Shown: positions 25,819-32,912 of the stretch, one piece after another
Numbering within the stretch: the first letter of the stretch is position 1
Layout of the letters: each line of letters begins with the position of its first letter
Assembly: GCA_964431965.1 (NCBI GenBank)
Contig: CAYSLU010000049.1
Coordinates: 1-38,675 of the forward strand
Direction: 5' to 3'
From: CAYSLU01 sp964431965
Lineage (GTDB): Bacteria > Verrucomicrobiota > Kiritimatiellia > CAIKKV01 > CAYSLU01
Length of the DNA stretch: 38,675 bases
Position numbers and translations under genes: made by a program
The notes under the pieces: model-generated
Seen by the model: the letters and a program-made list of their open reading frames with translations, nothing else
What the model was told of the DNA's origin: nothing
The model's database searches: none

Positions 25819-26301
25819 ATGGCCCTCTTTCACTCGCAGCGCAAGCTGTCCAACATGAAGCTCACGCGGCAGTTCCACTTCCGTCACATGGGGCTCTGGA
25901 TTGTCCTGAATATCTGCTTCCTTGTCATGTTCAACGTTGCCTTTCACTTCTTCATCGAAGAGCGGTGGAGTCGGATGGACCTGTCCGACCCCGGCCTGGC
26001 GAAGGACCTGTCCTTCGCTCGCGAGGCGCTCCTGATGGCCCAAGTCATCGAAACCATCCTGTTCTGCGTCGCGATTGTCCTGCTGGGAAAGCTGACAAGT
26101 CATCGAATCGCAGGCCCGCTCATCCGATTGAAGATGGCGTTCAACGAAATCCGCGATGGCAATCTGGCCTATCGGCTCAAGTTCCGAAAGACCGACCACT
26201 TGGGCGAGTGGGAGGACGCGTTCAACGACATGATGGATTCGCTCCGATCAAGAGTCGCGGAGCAAGCGAAGGATCCGTCGGAATCTCATCCCCCCGGTTG
26301 A
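25819..26301 (+). CDS. Stand-alone HAMP-domain membrane protein
   Basis: A 160-residue protein with two membrane segments (about 25-46 and 76-94) enclosing a short extracytoplasmic loop of about 30 residues. A HAMP domain follows (about 95-150: HRIAGPLIRLKMAFNEIRDG, then LGEWEDAFNDMMDSLRSRV). In other proteins HAMP links a sensor to a kinase, cyclase or chemoreceptor signalling domain; nothing follows it here beyond a short acidic tail. The start is well supported by GGAAGGAG 8 bases upstream. It is transcribed away from the heparinase-like gene, with starts only 68 bases apart, and converges on the pilin-like operon. It may signal through an unlinked partner. Confidence 0.85.
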   Translation: MALFHSQRKLSNMKLTRQFHFRHMGLWIVLNICFLVMFNVAFHFFIEERWSRMDLSDPGLAKDLSFAREALLMAQVIETILFCVAIVLLGKLTSHRIAGPLIRLKMAFNEIRDGNLAYRLKFRKTDHLGEWEDAFNDMMDSLRSRVAEQAKDPSESHPPG

Positions 26302-26322
26302 CCCACCGCCGCCCCGGGCACA

Positions 26323-26754
26323 CTAGAAGATCAGCCGACCGTCCTTCATCAGGCGGTCGACATCCTCCTTGGACGGCGTCAGACCGTTGTCGTTTCCCTC
26401 GTTTTCGCGCAGTTCCCGCCGGAGAACGGCATCCTGCTCCATGAGATGACGGGTGGTTTCGCCGCCGGGTGCGGAGACAGGGGTGTCTCGGGAGAACCGG
26501 CCCGCGTGGTTCGTGCCTGTGAGCGCTGCGTCTGCGGTTGAGCCCGAGCCGGGCCGAACAGCCGCGCCAGTCGCTCTCAACCCCGCCGCTCCGCCCGTCC
26601 CCTCAGCCGGCGCCGCGAGTTCGACCGGCGCGCGCAGGAGCCGGACGGTAAGGCGAACCGCCCAGGCGATCACGCCGAGGTTGAGCGCCACGACGGCGAT
26701 CAGGACGCCTCTCCAGACGGAGACCGAATCGACCGGCCGCTCCGGGTCAGCCAT
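26323..26754 (-). CDS. Small single-pass membrane protein of pilin-like operon
   Basis: A 143-residue protein with one membrane segment near residues 15-37 (VLIAVVALNLGVIAWAVRLTV). A low-complexity Ala/Gly/Thr-rich stretch and an acidic/basic C terminus (KEDVDRLMKDGRLIF) follow. I do not recognise a family. Its ATG overlaps the TGA of the preceding pilin-like gene by one base (TGATG), so it belongs to that operon as the last gene. A role in pseudopilus or secretion assembly is inferred only from position. An in-frame start further upstream exists but would lie inside the preceding gene. Confidence 0.6.
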   Translation of the reverse strand: MADPERPVDSVSVWRGVLIAVVALNLGVIAWAVRLTVRLLRAPVELAAPAEGTGGAAGLRATGAAVRPGSGSTADAALTGTNHAGRFSRDTPVSAPGGETTRHLMEQDAVLRRELRENEGNDNGLTPSKEDVDRLMKDGRLIF

Positions 26755-28007
26755 CAGCCGCCCTCCCGCCATGTGGTCCACGTCAGCTCATCGCTCAGCA
26801 TGGGGTACTCCGGCGGCGGATCGATGGCAAACCGGCTGTCGTACGTGTACCGCTTGTCGAACCCGGAGGTGAGCGTGCTGCCGGAGAACGTCCCGACCGC
26901 GCCGCGGTAGCTCTGCACGATTCCGCCGCACACCTTGAGGAAACCGCTGGGATGCCGGGTGCTGTAGCTCTCCACGCCGAAGCTCCCGTCCGTGCTCCCC
27001 CCGGTCGCGAGACCCGTCGCGATCATGTGCGCATAGATCGATCCGTTGTCGGGGAACGAGGTCTTGACGACGATGTCACGCCCCGAAATCAGGCCCAGCG
27101 CGTCGTCCGACGCCGCATTCGTCAGCGGGTCGCTGGTGTACGTCAGGTTGTTCACGATCTCGATATCCTGATCCGCCGCGACGGTGACCCGCCCGTCCAG
27201 CGCGCCCCGCACCGACACCCGCCCGTACTGCGCGCCGGCCGTCGCCACGTAGATCACCGGCGTCGTGGATACGCCGACCGGCCGCGCGGTCCACCCGCGC
27301 CCCGCATTGCTCACCAGCGCATTCGTCCCCTGAAAGACAATCGTGGTGGTGCCCGTCACCGTCAGGGCGGACTTCGCCTTCAGCGCCGCGAAATCGACGC
27401 TGGCCATTGTGTCCGTCGGAACCGGCCGGATGAACCCCCGGCGGAAGATGCACTGATTGGTGCTGCCCCCGTAATCGCTCACAGCAGACGTCACCTCCGC
27501 CAGGAACTCGGGGTTGCCGCTGAACCACAGCTTCGTGTTCGAATGGACGGGGCCGTCGAACCGCTCGCCGGACTTGAAGTAGATGCTCCGGTTGTTGTCC
27601 GACCACAGCGCATACTTCGCCCAGGTCTTGTTCCGCGCGCCCTCGACCGTGATGGTGCGGGACTTCCCCTGCACCGTGCCGACGGACCGGATCACGTAGG
27701 CCCGAGCCGCGGACCCCACGACATTGGTCAGGACGACCCGCGCGACGAAACTCGCCGTTCCCACGGTGCCCGTCAAGACGGTCGGGATGCTCCCGCCGGC
27801 GCCGATGTAGGCCGCCGCGCTCTCCGCCCCTCCCTCTGCCACGTACCGGGCCTGCTCCATCTGCAGCTGCCCCCGCGCCACGCTGGCGCGCGAGCTGAGC
27901 CCGAAGACGAAGCCCATCGCGACCACGTTGACGATCGCCATCAGCAGGACGACGACGAGGATCGTCACCATGCCCGATTCGGAGCCGGTCGCACGCCCCT
28001 CAGTCAT
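26754..28007 (-). CDS. PilX-like pilus/secretion-associated protein
   Basis: A 417-residue protein whose N terminus resembles PilX-type minor pilins: a short leader ending in Gly12, then MVTILVVVLLMAIVNVVAMG as a hydrophobic helix without the usual Glu at position 5, then a helical stretch rich in Gln and Ala. The body contains ALWSDNNRSIYFKSGERFDG and PVHSNTKLWFSGN, a pattern I have seen in large PilX-like proteins of PVC and related bacteria, with beta-rich sequence to the end. It probably sits at a pseudopilus tip or the inner membrane. The ATG at 28007 overlaps the upstream gene stop by 8 bases; only weak ribosome-site sequence is visible, which fits translational coupling. Confidence 0.78.
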   Translation of the reverse strand: MTEGRATGSESGMVTILVVVLLMAIVNVVAMGFVFGLSSRASVARGQLQMEQARYVAEGGAESAAAYIGAGGSIPTVLTGTVGTASFVARVVLTNVVGSAARAYVIRSVGTVQGKSRTITVEGARNKTWAKYALWSDNNRSIYFKSGERFDGPVHSNTKLWFSGNPEFLAEVTSAVSDYGGSTNQCIFRRGFIRPVPTDTMASVDFAALKAKSALTVTGTTTIVFQGTNALVSNAGRGWTARPVGVSTTPVIYVATAGAQYGRVSVRGALDGRVTVAADQDIEIVNNLTYTSDPLTNAASDDALGLISGRDIVVKTSFPDNGSIYAHMIATGLATGGSTDGSFGVESYSTRHPSGFLKVCGGIVQSYRGAVGTFSGSTLTSGFDKRYTYDSRFAIDPPPEYPMLSDELTWTTWREGG

Positions 28008-28503
28008 CGTGGTGGTTCCGGAATGCGACGAATGTTCGCATCGAGTTTGAGCACACATACCGCCCCTCCGCCACGCCAAGGTCCAGCCGCAACTGCACGC
28101 CGTCCCCCAGCAGGTTCGTCTCGGCCGCGGCGAACACGACATGCCGGCACAGCACGCGCGCCTGGGGAACGTAGACGATCGTGCCGGCCGCCGCGTTGTA
28201 TGAGTAGGCCCGGCTGACGCCCGCCCCATCGCGGTAGCTGAGCGTCCATCCGTTCGTTTCCGCCGTCACCTGCGCGCCGTCCGCTTCCCGGAGCCCGCCG
28301 GCGCCGTCCGGCCCGTACACCAGGCGCTCGAGCGTCCGGCTCGCGTCCGCGGACACCCGCAGCAGCAGCTCGGACCGCCGCCACCACCCCATGCACATCA
28401 GCATGACGCTGAGCGACGCCGCCAGTACGAAGGCCACCAGCCCGATCGACATCATCAGCTCGATCAGCGTCAGCCCCCGAACGCCTCTGCCATGCGCGAT
28501 CAC
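28000..28503 (-). CDS. Prepilin-type protein (GspJ/PilW-like)
   Basis: A 167-residue protein with a prepilin leader: MIAHGRGVRG followed by LTLIELMMSIGLVAFVLAAS, giving peptidase cleavage after Gly10 and Glu at mature position 5. The remainder is a globular domain with the WW-RRSELLLRVS pattern after the helix and LSYRDGAG strands, like minor pseudopilin J/W proteins. The start is GTG at 28503, overlapping the preceding stop as GTGA; no in-frame ATG fits. It is the middle gene of the coupled pilin-like operon. Assignment to GspJ rather than PilW is uncertain. Confidence 0.82.
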   Translation of the reverse strand: MIAHGRGVRGLTLIELMMSIGLVAFVLAASLSVMLMCMGWWRRSELLLRVSADASRTLERLVYGPDGAGGLREADGAQVTAETNGWTLSYRDGAGVSRAYSYNAAAGTIVYVPQARVLCRHVVFAAAETNLLGDGVQLRLDLGVAEGRYVCSNSMRTFVAFRNHHDD

Positions 28504-28883
28504 TTGTGAAACACCGAAGACATGACCGTAGTCAGGCTCACCCGCGAGGTCGTGCCGTTCGGCGTCAGTACGTCGAACGAAACGGCAACCGTCTTGGTCG
28601 ATGGGAATCCGTAGGTCGAGACCTCGTATTGGCCACCCGAGATCGAGTGCACTCCCGGGGCCAGCTCCGGCGCGGAAAAGGAGATGCCTTGCAGCTCTTC
28701 GAGCGTCTTCCGCCCCTCATGCATCGCCCGCGTGCGCGTGTCGAGGAGGCGAGCCGTGCGCGTGAGCACCGAGAACGACACCAGGACGCCGGCCAGCCCG
28801 ACCGCCACCATGGCGGACGCGACCAGCACCTCCGTGAGCGTAAAGCCGTCTCTGCCACCCATCACAATGCCCTGCCTCCTCAT
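28500..28883 (-). CDS. Prepilin-type protein (GspI/PilV-like)
   Basis: A 127-residue protein with a type IV prepilin signal: GRDG then FTLTEVLVASAMVAVGLAGV, cleaved after Gly13 with Glu at mature position 5. A short domain follows (RTRAMHEGRKTLEELQGISF), like small minor pseudopilins I/V. The ATG at 28883 overlaps the gmhA stop (ATGA) and is preceded by GAGGCGGG; a second ATG at 28862 would shorten the leader but lacks a ribosome site. It begins a run of pilin-like genes; no secretin, ATPase or inner-membrane platform gene is in the window. Confidence 0.85.
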   Translation of the reverse strand: MRRQGIVMGGRDGFTLTEVLVASAMVAVGLAGVLVSFSVLTRTARLLDTRTRAMHEGRKTLEELQGISFSAPELAPGVHSISGGQYEVSTYGFPSTKTVAVSFDVLTPNGTTSRVSLTTVMSSVFHK

Positions 28884-29533
28884 CGGACCCGCCTCGCACC
28901 GCCCGCCGGACCGGCCGCCCGAGGGGCCGCAGCCTTACGCTGCGTCGCCCGCTTCGCCGGCGGGGGAAATGCCGCCTCCACGGCCTCGAGAAGAACATGC
29001 ATCACAACCTGATGCGCCTCCTGGACGCGCGCGGTCTCCTCCGACCGGACGATCAGCTCGTGGTCCCCGCAACCGGCCATCGGGCCGCCGTCTCGCCCCA
29101 GGAGGCACACCGTGGTCACCCGCTTCCGCCGCGCGGCCTCGAGGGCGTTCTGGAGGTTCTTCGCCCGGCCGCTCGTGCTGAACAGGACCAGCACGTCGCC
29201 CTTCCGCGCGAGCCCTTCCACTTGCCGGCGGAAGATCTCATCGTACCCGAAATCGTTGCCGATGCACGTCAGGGCCGTCGGATCCGCCACCAGCGAAATC
29301 CCCGGCAGCGAGCGCCGATTGCCCTTGAACCGGCCCACCAGCTCCTCGGACATGTGCAGCGCCTCGGCCGCGCTGCCGCCGTTGCCGGCCGTCAGCACCT
29401 TCCCGCCGCGCCGGAGCGCGGCGACCAGCACCTGCCCGATCCGCGCGATGACGGAAGCCTGCAGGACCAAGCCGGAAATTGCGTCCGCGCTGGCCCGGAT
29501 GCTCGACCGAACTCCCTCGCTGGAATGCGTCAC
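28880..29533 (-). CDS. gmhA: Sedoheptulose-7-phosphate isomerase / SIS-domain protein
   Basis: A 217-residue SIS-domain protein that matches GmhA: GNGGSAAEALHMSEEL near 50-65, STSGRAKN near 119-126 and a C-terminal QEAHQVVMHVL. The zinc-binding set seen in GmhA (His60, Glu64, Gln171, His179) is complete, which favours the isomerase making heptose precursors for lipopolysaccharide over the DnaA-binding homologue DiaA. It acts in the cytoplasm. The start is GTG at 29533 with GGAGGT 4-5 bases upstream. The last 30 residues are a Pro/Ala/Lys/Arg-rich tail not typical of the family. It opens an operon with the pilin-like genes and is divergent from the bamD-like gene. Confidence 0.85.
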   Translation of the reverse strand: MTHSSEGVRSSIRASADAISGLVLQASVIARIGQVLVAALRRGGKVLTAGNGGSAAEALHMSEELVGRFKGNRRSLPGISLVADPTALTCIGNDFGYDEIFRRQVEGLARKGDVLVLFSTSGRAKNLQNALEAARRKRVTTVCLLGRDGGPMAGCGDHELIVRSEETARVQEAHQVVMHVLLEAVEAAFPPPAKRATQRKAAAPRAAGPAGGARRVR

Positions 29534-29553
29534 AGGTACCTCCGATAGCCCTG

Positions 29554-29583
29554 ATTATTACGCCCCAGACGCGTGTCAGCCAA
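29554..29583 (-). promoter_or_regulatory. Candidate gmhA operon promoter
   Basis: On the minus strand, TTGGCT (29583-29578) and AATAAT (29559-29554) are separated by 18 bases and lie about 20 bases upstream of the GTG start of gmhA. The -10 matches five of six consensus positions, the -35 four of six. The ribosome site GGAGGT follows. Moderate support. Confidence 0.45.
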
Positions 29584-29591
29584 TCTTTATC

Positions 29592-29621
29592 TTGACCCTC
29601 CGGCGAGGCGCCTTGTAGTGT
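29592..29621 (+). promoter_or_regulatory. Candidate bamD-like promoter, possibly leaderless
   Basis: TTGACC (29592-29597), an 18-base spacer and TAGTGT (29616-29621) end only 6 bases before the ATG at 29628. A transcript from here would start at or next to the start codon, and no Shine-Dalgarno sequence is visible upstream. The -10 is weak, so this is tentative. Confidence 0.3.
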
Positions 29622-29627
29622 CTCGAT

Positions 29628-30608
29628 ATGCGTCTGACAGCCCTCTGGATCGTCTTGTTGGCCACGGCTCTGGCGCCGGTGGCCGCTACCGCGGCCGACG
29701 AGGCCGGGACCGCCGGATCCACCCGCGAGCGCAAGCGCCCGGGCTGGTTCTCCCACCCCGCCATGCCGGCCGCCGCGCCCCAGCTGCAGTACGCGGCCAT
29801 GCTCCGCGACCGCGGCAGCCTGCGCCAGGCCGCCAAGCAGTACGAGCGGCTGGTCCGGTCGTGGCCCGAGTCCCCCGAAGCCCCCGTCGCCCAGCTCGAG
29901 CTCGCCCGCATCCTCGACAGCCGGGGCAAGACCCAGAAGGCATTCGACGAGTACCAGTACCTAATCGACCACTTCGGCGGACGATTCCCCTACACGGAGG
30001 TCATCGAGGCCCAGTACCGGCTCGCCGAGACCGTCATGGACGCCCGGCACGCCACGCTCGGCGTCTTCCCCGGATTCCGCTCGCCGGAGCGCGCCGTCCC
30101 GCTGTTCGAGCAGATCGTCGAAAACGCCCCCGGCTGGGATCGCACGCCCGCCGCCCAGTTCACCGTCGGCCGGATCCACCAGGACGGCGGCGACTACGAC
30201 CTGGCCATCCCGGCCTTCGAGTCGGTGCAGTACCGCTACCCGCGGAGCGAGTTCGCTCCCGAGTCGGCCTACCGCCAGGCCGACTGCGCCTACCGCATCG
30301 CCATGCGGATGACGCACGACGAGCAGGCGGCCGCCGAGGCGCGCACGTACCTGGAGCAGTTCCTGTCGTCTTTCCCCCGCCACGAGCAGGCCCCGGCCGC
30401 CCGCGAGCAGCGCGATGCGATCGAGCGCCGGCTGGCGGACTTCCTCTACGAGCGCGCCCGCTTCTACGATCAGCTCGCCCACAAGCCGGAGTCCGCGCTC
30501 ATCGTCTATCGGGACTACATGGAGCAGTTCCCGTCGTCGGATCGCGCTCCGGCCGTCCAGGCTCGCATCAACGAGATCGCATCCACCGTGGAGAAGCAGA
30601 AGCTGTGA
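29628..30608 (+). CDS. BamD-like TPR outer-membrane assembly protein
   Basis: A 326-residue periplasmic protein with a signal peptide (MRLTALWIVLLATALAPVAATA, cleaved near residue 22). Tandem TPR helices follow through the rest (YAAMLRDRGSLRQAAKQYERL, VAQLELARILDSRGKTQKAF, AAQFTVGRIHQDGGDYDLAI, APESAYRQADCAYRIAM). This is the layout of BamD/YfiO, part of the machinery that inserts outer-membrane proteins. Unlike typical BamD, there is no lipobox cysteine at the cleavage site; the single cysteine lies deep in the TPR region. So it may be a soluble or differently anchored relative, such as a CpoB-like protein. It overlaps the LptE-like start by four bases (GTGA). No ribosome site is visible. 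Confidence 0.75.
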   Translation: MRLTALWIVLLATALAPVAATAADEAGTAGSTRERKRPGWFSHPAMPAAAPQLQYAAMLRDRGSLRQAAKQYERLVRSWPESPEAPVAQLELARILDSRGKTQKAFDEYQYLIDHFGGRFPYTEVIEAQYRLAETVMDARHATLGVFPGFRSPERAVPLFEQIVENAPGWDRTPAAQFTVGRIHQDGGDYDLAIPAFESVQYRYPRSEFAPESAYRQADCAYRIAMRMTHDEQAAAEARTYLEQFLSSFPRHEQAPAAREQRDAIERRLADFLYERARFYDQLAHKPESALIVYRDYMEQFPSSDRAPAVQARINEIASTVEKQKL

Positions 30609-31138
30609 ACACCATCCGCCCCCGCTCCGCTTCCCGCCTGTGCCTCTTCTCCCTCGCCGTCGCGCTCGTCAGCCTGCCCGGCTGCACGGGCTACAAGATC
30701 GGCTCGACCCTCCCGCCGGACCTGCGGACGATCTACGTGCCCACGTTCGCGAATGTCACCGGCCAGCCGCGCGTGGAGTTCCAGGTGACCAGCGAGACCA
30801 TCCGCGAACTGCAGCGCCAGGGCACGCTCCAGGTCACCGGCGAGGGCCAGGCCGACCTGATCCTCGAAGCGAAGCTGACCAAGTACGAGCTCATCCCGCT
30901 GCAGTACCGCCGCGACCAGGCGCTGACGGCCCGGGAGTACCGGCTGCAGCTCCAGGCGGAGGTCGTGCTCAAGCGCGCCGGAACCGGCAAGGTCCTGGTG
31001 ACGGACTCCGCCGTCGTGGGCTGGGCCACGTTCCTGTCGCAGGGCGGGGATCTGAAGGCCGCCGAGCGAAGCGCGCTGCCGGCCGCCGCCCGCGACCTCG
31101 GCTTCCACATCGTGGAAGCGGTTGTCGAGTACTGGTGA
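30605..31138 (+). CDS. LptE-like lipoprotein (LPS assembly)
   Basis: A 177-residue lipoprotein: signal peptide with lipobox SLPGC, lipidated Cys27, then GYKIGSTLPPDLRTIYVPTFANVTGQPRVEF. This strongly resembles the LptE/RlpB family (GYxLGS...I.IP.F.N.T..P). LptE plugs the LptD barrel that places lipopolysaccharide in the outer membrane. It fits with gmhA and the BamD-like gene nearby as envelope-building functions. The start is GTG at 30605 within the GTGA overlap with the bamD-like stop, so translation is coupled. The length is within the family range. Confidence 0.82.
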   Translation: MNTIRPRSASRLCLFSLAVALVSLPGCTGYKIGSTLPPDLRTIYVPTFANVTGQPRVEFQVTSETIRELQRQGTLQVTGEGQADLILEAKLTKYELIPLQYRRDQALTAREYRLQLQAEVVLKRAGTGKVLVTDSAVVGWATFLSQGGDLKAAERSALPAAARDLGFHIVEAVVEYW

Positions 31139-31178
31139 CCGGCCCGGGTCAGGCGCAGCAGCCTCACCAGGCCCCGCC

Positions 31179-31224
31179 AAAAAGCAGGGGGGCGGCCCCC
31201 GCCCGCTGGCGGATGCCGCCCCCC
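31179..31224 (-). terminator. Intrinsic terminator of rpsT
   Basis: A 10-base perfect stem: GGGGGGCGGC (31187-31196) pairs with GCCGCCCCCC (31215-31224), with an 18-base loop. Read on the minus strand it is followed by TGC and five Ts (31183-31179). It lies 24 bases after the rpsT stop and may also stop plus-strand transcripts from lptE, though without a T-run that way. Confidence 0.75.
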
Positions 31225-31248
31225 GTGATGACGCCCGGACGCCAGCCG

Positions 31249-31509
31249 TCAGGCCAGCGCCGTACGCTTCGCCGCCCGCCCCTTCAGACGGTCCGCGGCG
31301 TTGCGCTTGATGATGCCCTTCTTCGCGGCCTTGTCCAGGGCCGAGCAGTAGGAGCGGAACGCCGCAACCTTCTGATCCTGCTCGCTGGACTTGGCCAGTC
31401 CGTCCACGCGGGTGCGCAGCGACTTGATGGCGGACTTCACAGACCGGTTCCGGCTGCGAGCTTGAGTGGACTGACGCATGCGCTTGTAGGCGCTCTGAAT
31501 GTTCGGCAT
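31249..31509 (-). CDS. rpsT: 30S ribosomal protein S20
   Basis: An 86-residue basic protein with the S20 pattern: MPNIQSAYKRMRQSTQARSR at the start, NRSVKSAIKSLRTRV, and the C-terminal AAKKGIIKRNAADRLKGRAA. It binds 16S rRNA in the small subunit. Length matches the family (about 87). The ATG at 31509 follows AGGAGA by about 9 bases; upstream in-frame codons are not needed. It is a single-gene unit with its own promoter (31557-31584) and terminator (31179-31224), divergent from the membrane metalloprotease-like gene. Confidence 0.97.
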   Translation of the reverse strand: MPNIQSAYKRMRQSTQARSRNRSVKSAIKSLRTRVDGLAKSSEQDQKVAAFRSYCSALDKAAKKGIIKRNAADRLKGRAAKRTALA

Positions 31510-31556
31510 GGCCTGATCGTCTCCTGTGTTTTCCTTGCTTTGGAAAAAACGGCGTA

Positions 31557-31584
31557 ATAATACGCATCGGGCTGGCCCCGTCAA
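31557..31584 (-). promoter_or_regulatory. rpsT promoter, -10 within a palindrome
   Basis: On the minus strand, TTGACG (31584-31579), a 16-base spacer and TATTAT (31562-31557) lie 48 bases before the rpsT ATG. The -10 is the centre of GCGTA-TTAT-TACGC (31565-31552), with perfect 5-base arms. A plus-strand TTGCTT-17-TAATAC (31535-31563) overlaps the same element, so it might also serve the divergent gene, with less support. Confidence 0.65.
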
Positions 31585-31598
31585 CCCATGTTTTGCAC

Positions 31599-32309
31599 AT
31601 GAGAGCGATTCGCTTCATCTTCGGCGTCCTCCTGCTGCCCGCCTGCGCCGCCGCCACCCTGGGCACCGGCCGCTGGCTGATCGACTCCTGGCCCGCCGCG
31701 ATCACCGATTCCACGGCCTCCGCCTGGGCCCTTGCGATCGGGCTGGTCCTCTGGTTCATCCTGTACGCCATCGTGCCGCCCTCCACGCGCAGCTACGTGC
31801 TGGCCCACGAGCTGACGCACGCCGTCTGGGGCCTGGCCATGGGCGCCCGCGTGGGCCGGATCCGCGCCTCGGAGTCCGGCGGCAGCACGGCGCTCTCCAA
31901 GACCAACTTCCTCATCATCCTCGCCCCGTACTTCTTCCCCTTCTACGGCATCCTCCTCGTCGGCATCTGGTACGGCATCAACCTGTTCTGGGATGCCGCC
32001 GTCTACCGCCCCTTCTGGGCCGGGCTGGTCGGCCTCGCCTGGGGCTATCATGTCACCTTCACGGCCACCACGCTGATGCAGCACCAAAGCGACATCGCCC
32101 TGTGCGGCCGCCTCTTCTCGTACACCGTCATCTACCTCTTCAACCTGATCGTGCTGGCGCTGATCCTCGCCCTCGTGGCGAGCGCCAGCCCGACGGCCTG
32201 GGCGGCGGCCCAGCGGCACGCCCAGGCCGAGGCGTGGATCTGGTGCGGGCGGAATCTCGCCGATCTGGCACAATATCTGGCCGCCCTCATTCGTCATCCG
32301 ACCAGATAA
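31599..32309 (+). CDS. Membrane HELTH metalloprotease-like protein (M50-like)
   Basis: A 236-residue protein with about five hydrophobic segments. The zinc-protease signature HELTH lies at 70-74 (LAHELTHAVWG), at the edge of a membrane segment, as in M50-type intramembrane proteases. I do not see the usual second M50 motif (NxxPxxPLDG) or a PDZ domain, so protease activity is unproven; it may belong to an uncharacterised HExxH membrane family. The ATG at 31599 is used; a TTG six bases earlier is an alternative. No clear ribosome site. It lies just upstream of the sigma/anti-sigma pair (21 bases to the sigma gene), so the three are probably co-transcribed. Confidence 0.7.
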   Translation: MRAIRFIFGVLLLPACAAATLGTGRWLIDSWPAAITDSTASAWALAIGLVLWFILYAIVPPSTRSYVLAHELTHAVWGLAMGARVGRIRASESGGSTALSKTNFLIILAPYFFPFYGILLVGIWYGINLFWDAAVYRPFWAGLVGLAWGYHVTFTATTLMQHQSDIALCGRLFSYTVIYLFNLIVLALILALVASASPTAWAAAQRHAQAEAWIWCGRNLADLAQYLAALIRHPTR

Positions 32310-32330
32310 GGAAGACCGGAAGCCCGGTTT

Positions 32331-32912
32331 ATGGACGCTGCGGACCAAGACCTCCTGCGGAGCTACCGGTCGGGACAGACCGCGGCGCTGGGACAGCTCG
32401 TGGAGCGATACAAGAGGCCCCTGTTCCGGTACATCCTCAATATGACGAGACCCGGCGAGGCCGACGAAGTGTTCCAGGAGACGTGGTTCCGGGCGATTCG
32501 CAAGATGGACACGTGCCGCGACGAAAACCTGCTGGGCTGGCTGATGCGGATCTGCCACAACTTGGTGATCGACCGGGCGCGCGTATCGAAGCGGACGGTC
32601 AGCCTAGACGGCGCTCGGTCCGGCGACGGCGACGATCCGGCCCCGGACACGCTGCAATCGCCTGGCCCCGGTCCGGCCGGGCTGGTGGAGGCCCGCGACT
32701 TGGGCGAGCGGATACGCGCCGCTGTTCGGGCGCTTCCGGACGATCAGCGGGAGGTGTTCCTGCTGCGGACGGACGCCGAGGTGCCGTTCAAGGAGATCGC
32801 GCGCATCCAGGGGGTGTCGATCGGGACAGCACTCGCCCGGATGCGGTATGCGGTGCTGAAGCTGCGGGCGGCGCTGGGCGCCGAGTATGCCGGTATCGGA
32901 GGTGGAGCATGA
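32331..32912 (+). CDS. ECF-type RNA polymerase sigma factor
   Basis: A 193-residue sigma factor of the extracytoplasmic-function type. Region 2 lies about 15-90 (LLRSYRSGQTAALGQLVERY, NMTRPGEADEVFQETWFRAI, LLGWLMRICHNLVIDRARV) and region 4 about 125-180 (RAAVRALPDDQREVFLLRTD, VPFKEIARIQGVSIGTALAR). The sigma-1.1 and sigma-3 regions are absent. It directs RNA polymerase to a stress or envelope regulon. Its stop overlaps the start of the anti-sigma gene (ATGA). No good ribosome site is seen immediately before the ATG (GGAAG is about 18 bases upstream). Confidence 0.93.
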   Translation: MDAADQDLLRSYRSGQTAALGQLVERYKRPLFRYILNMTRPGEADEVFQETWFRAIRKMDTCRDENLLGWLMRICHNLVIDRARVSKRTVSLDGARSGDGDDPAPDTLQSPGPGPAGLVEARDLGERIRAAVRALPDDQREVFLLRTDAEVPFKEIARIQGVSIGTALARMRYAVLKLRAALGAEYAGIGGGA

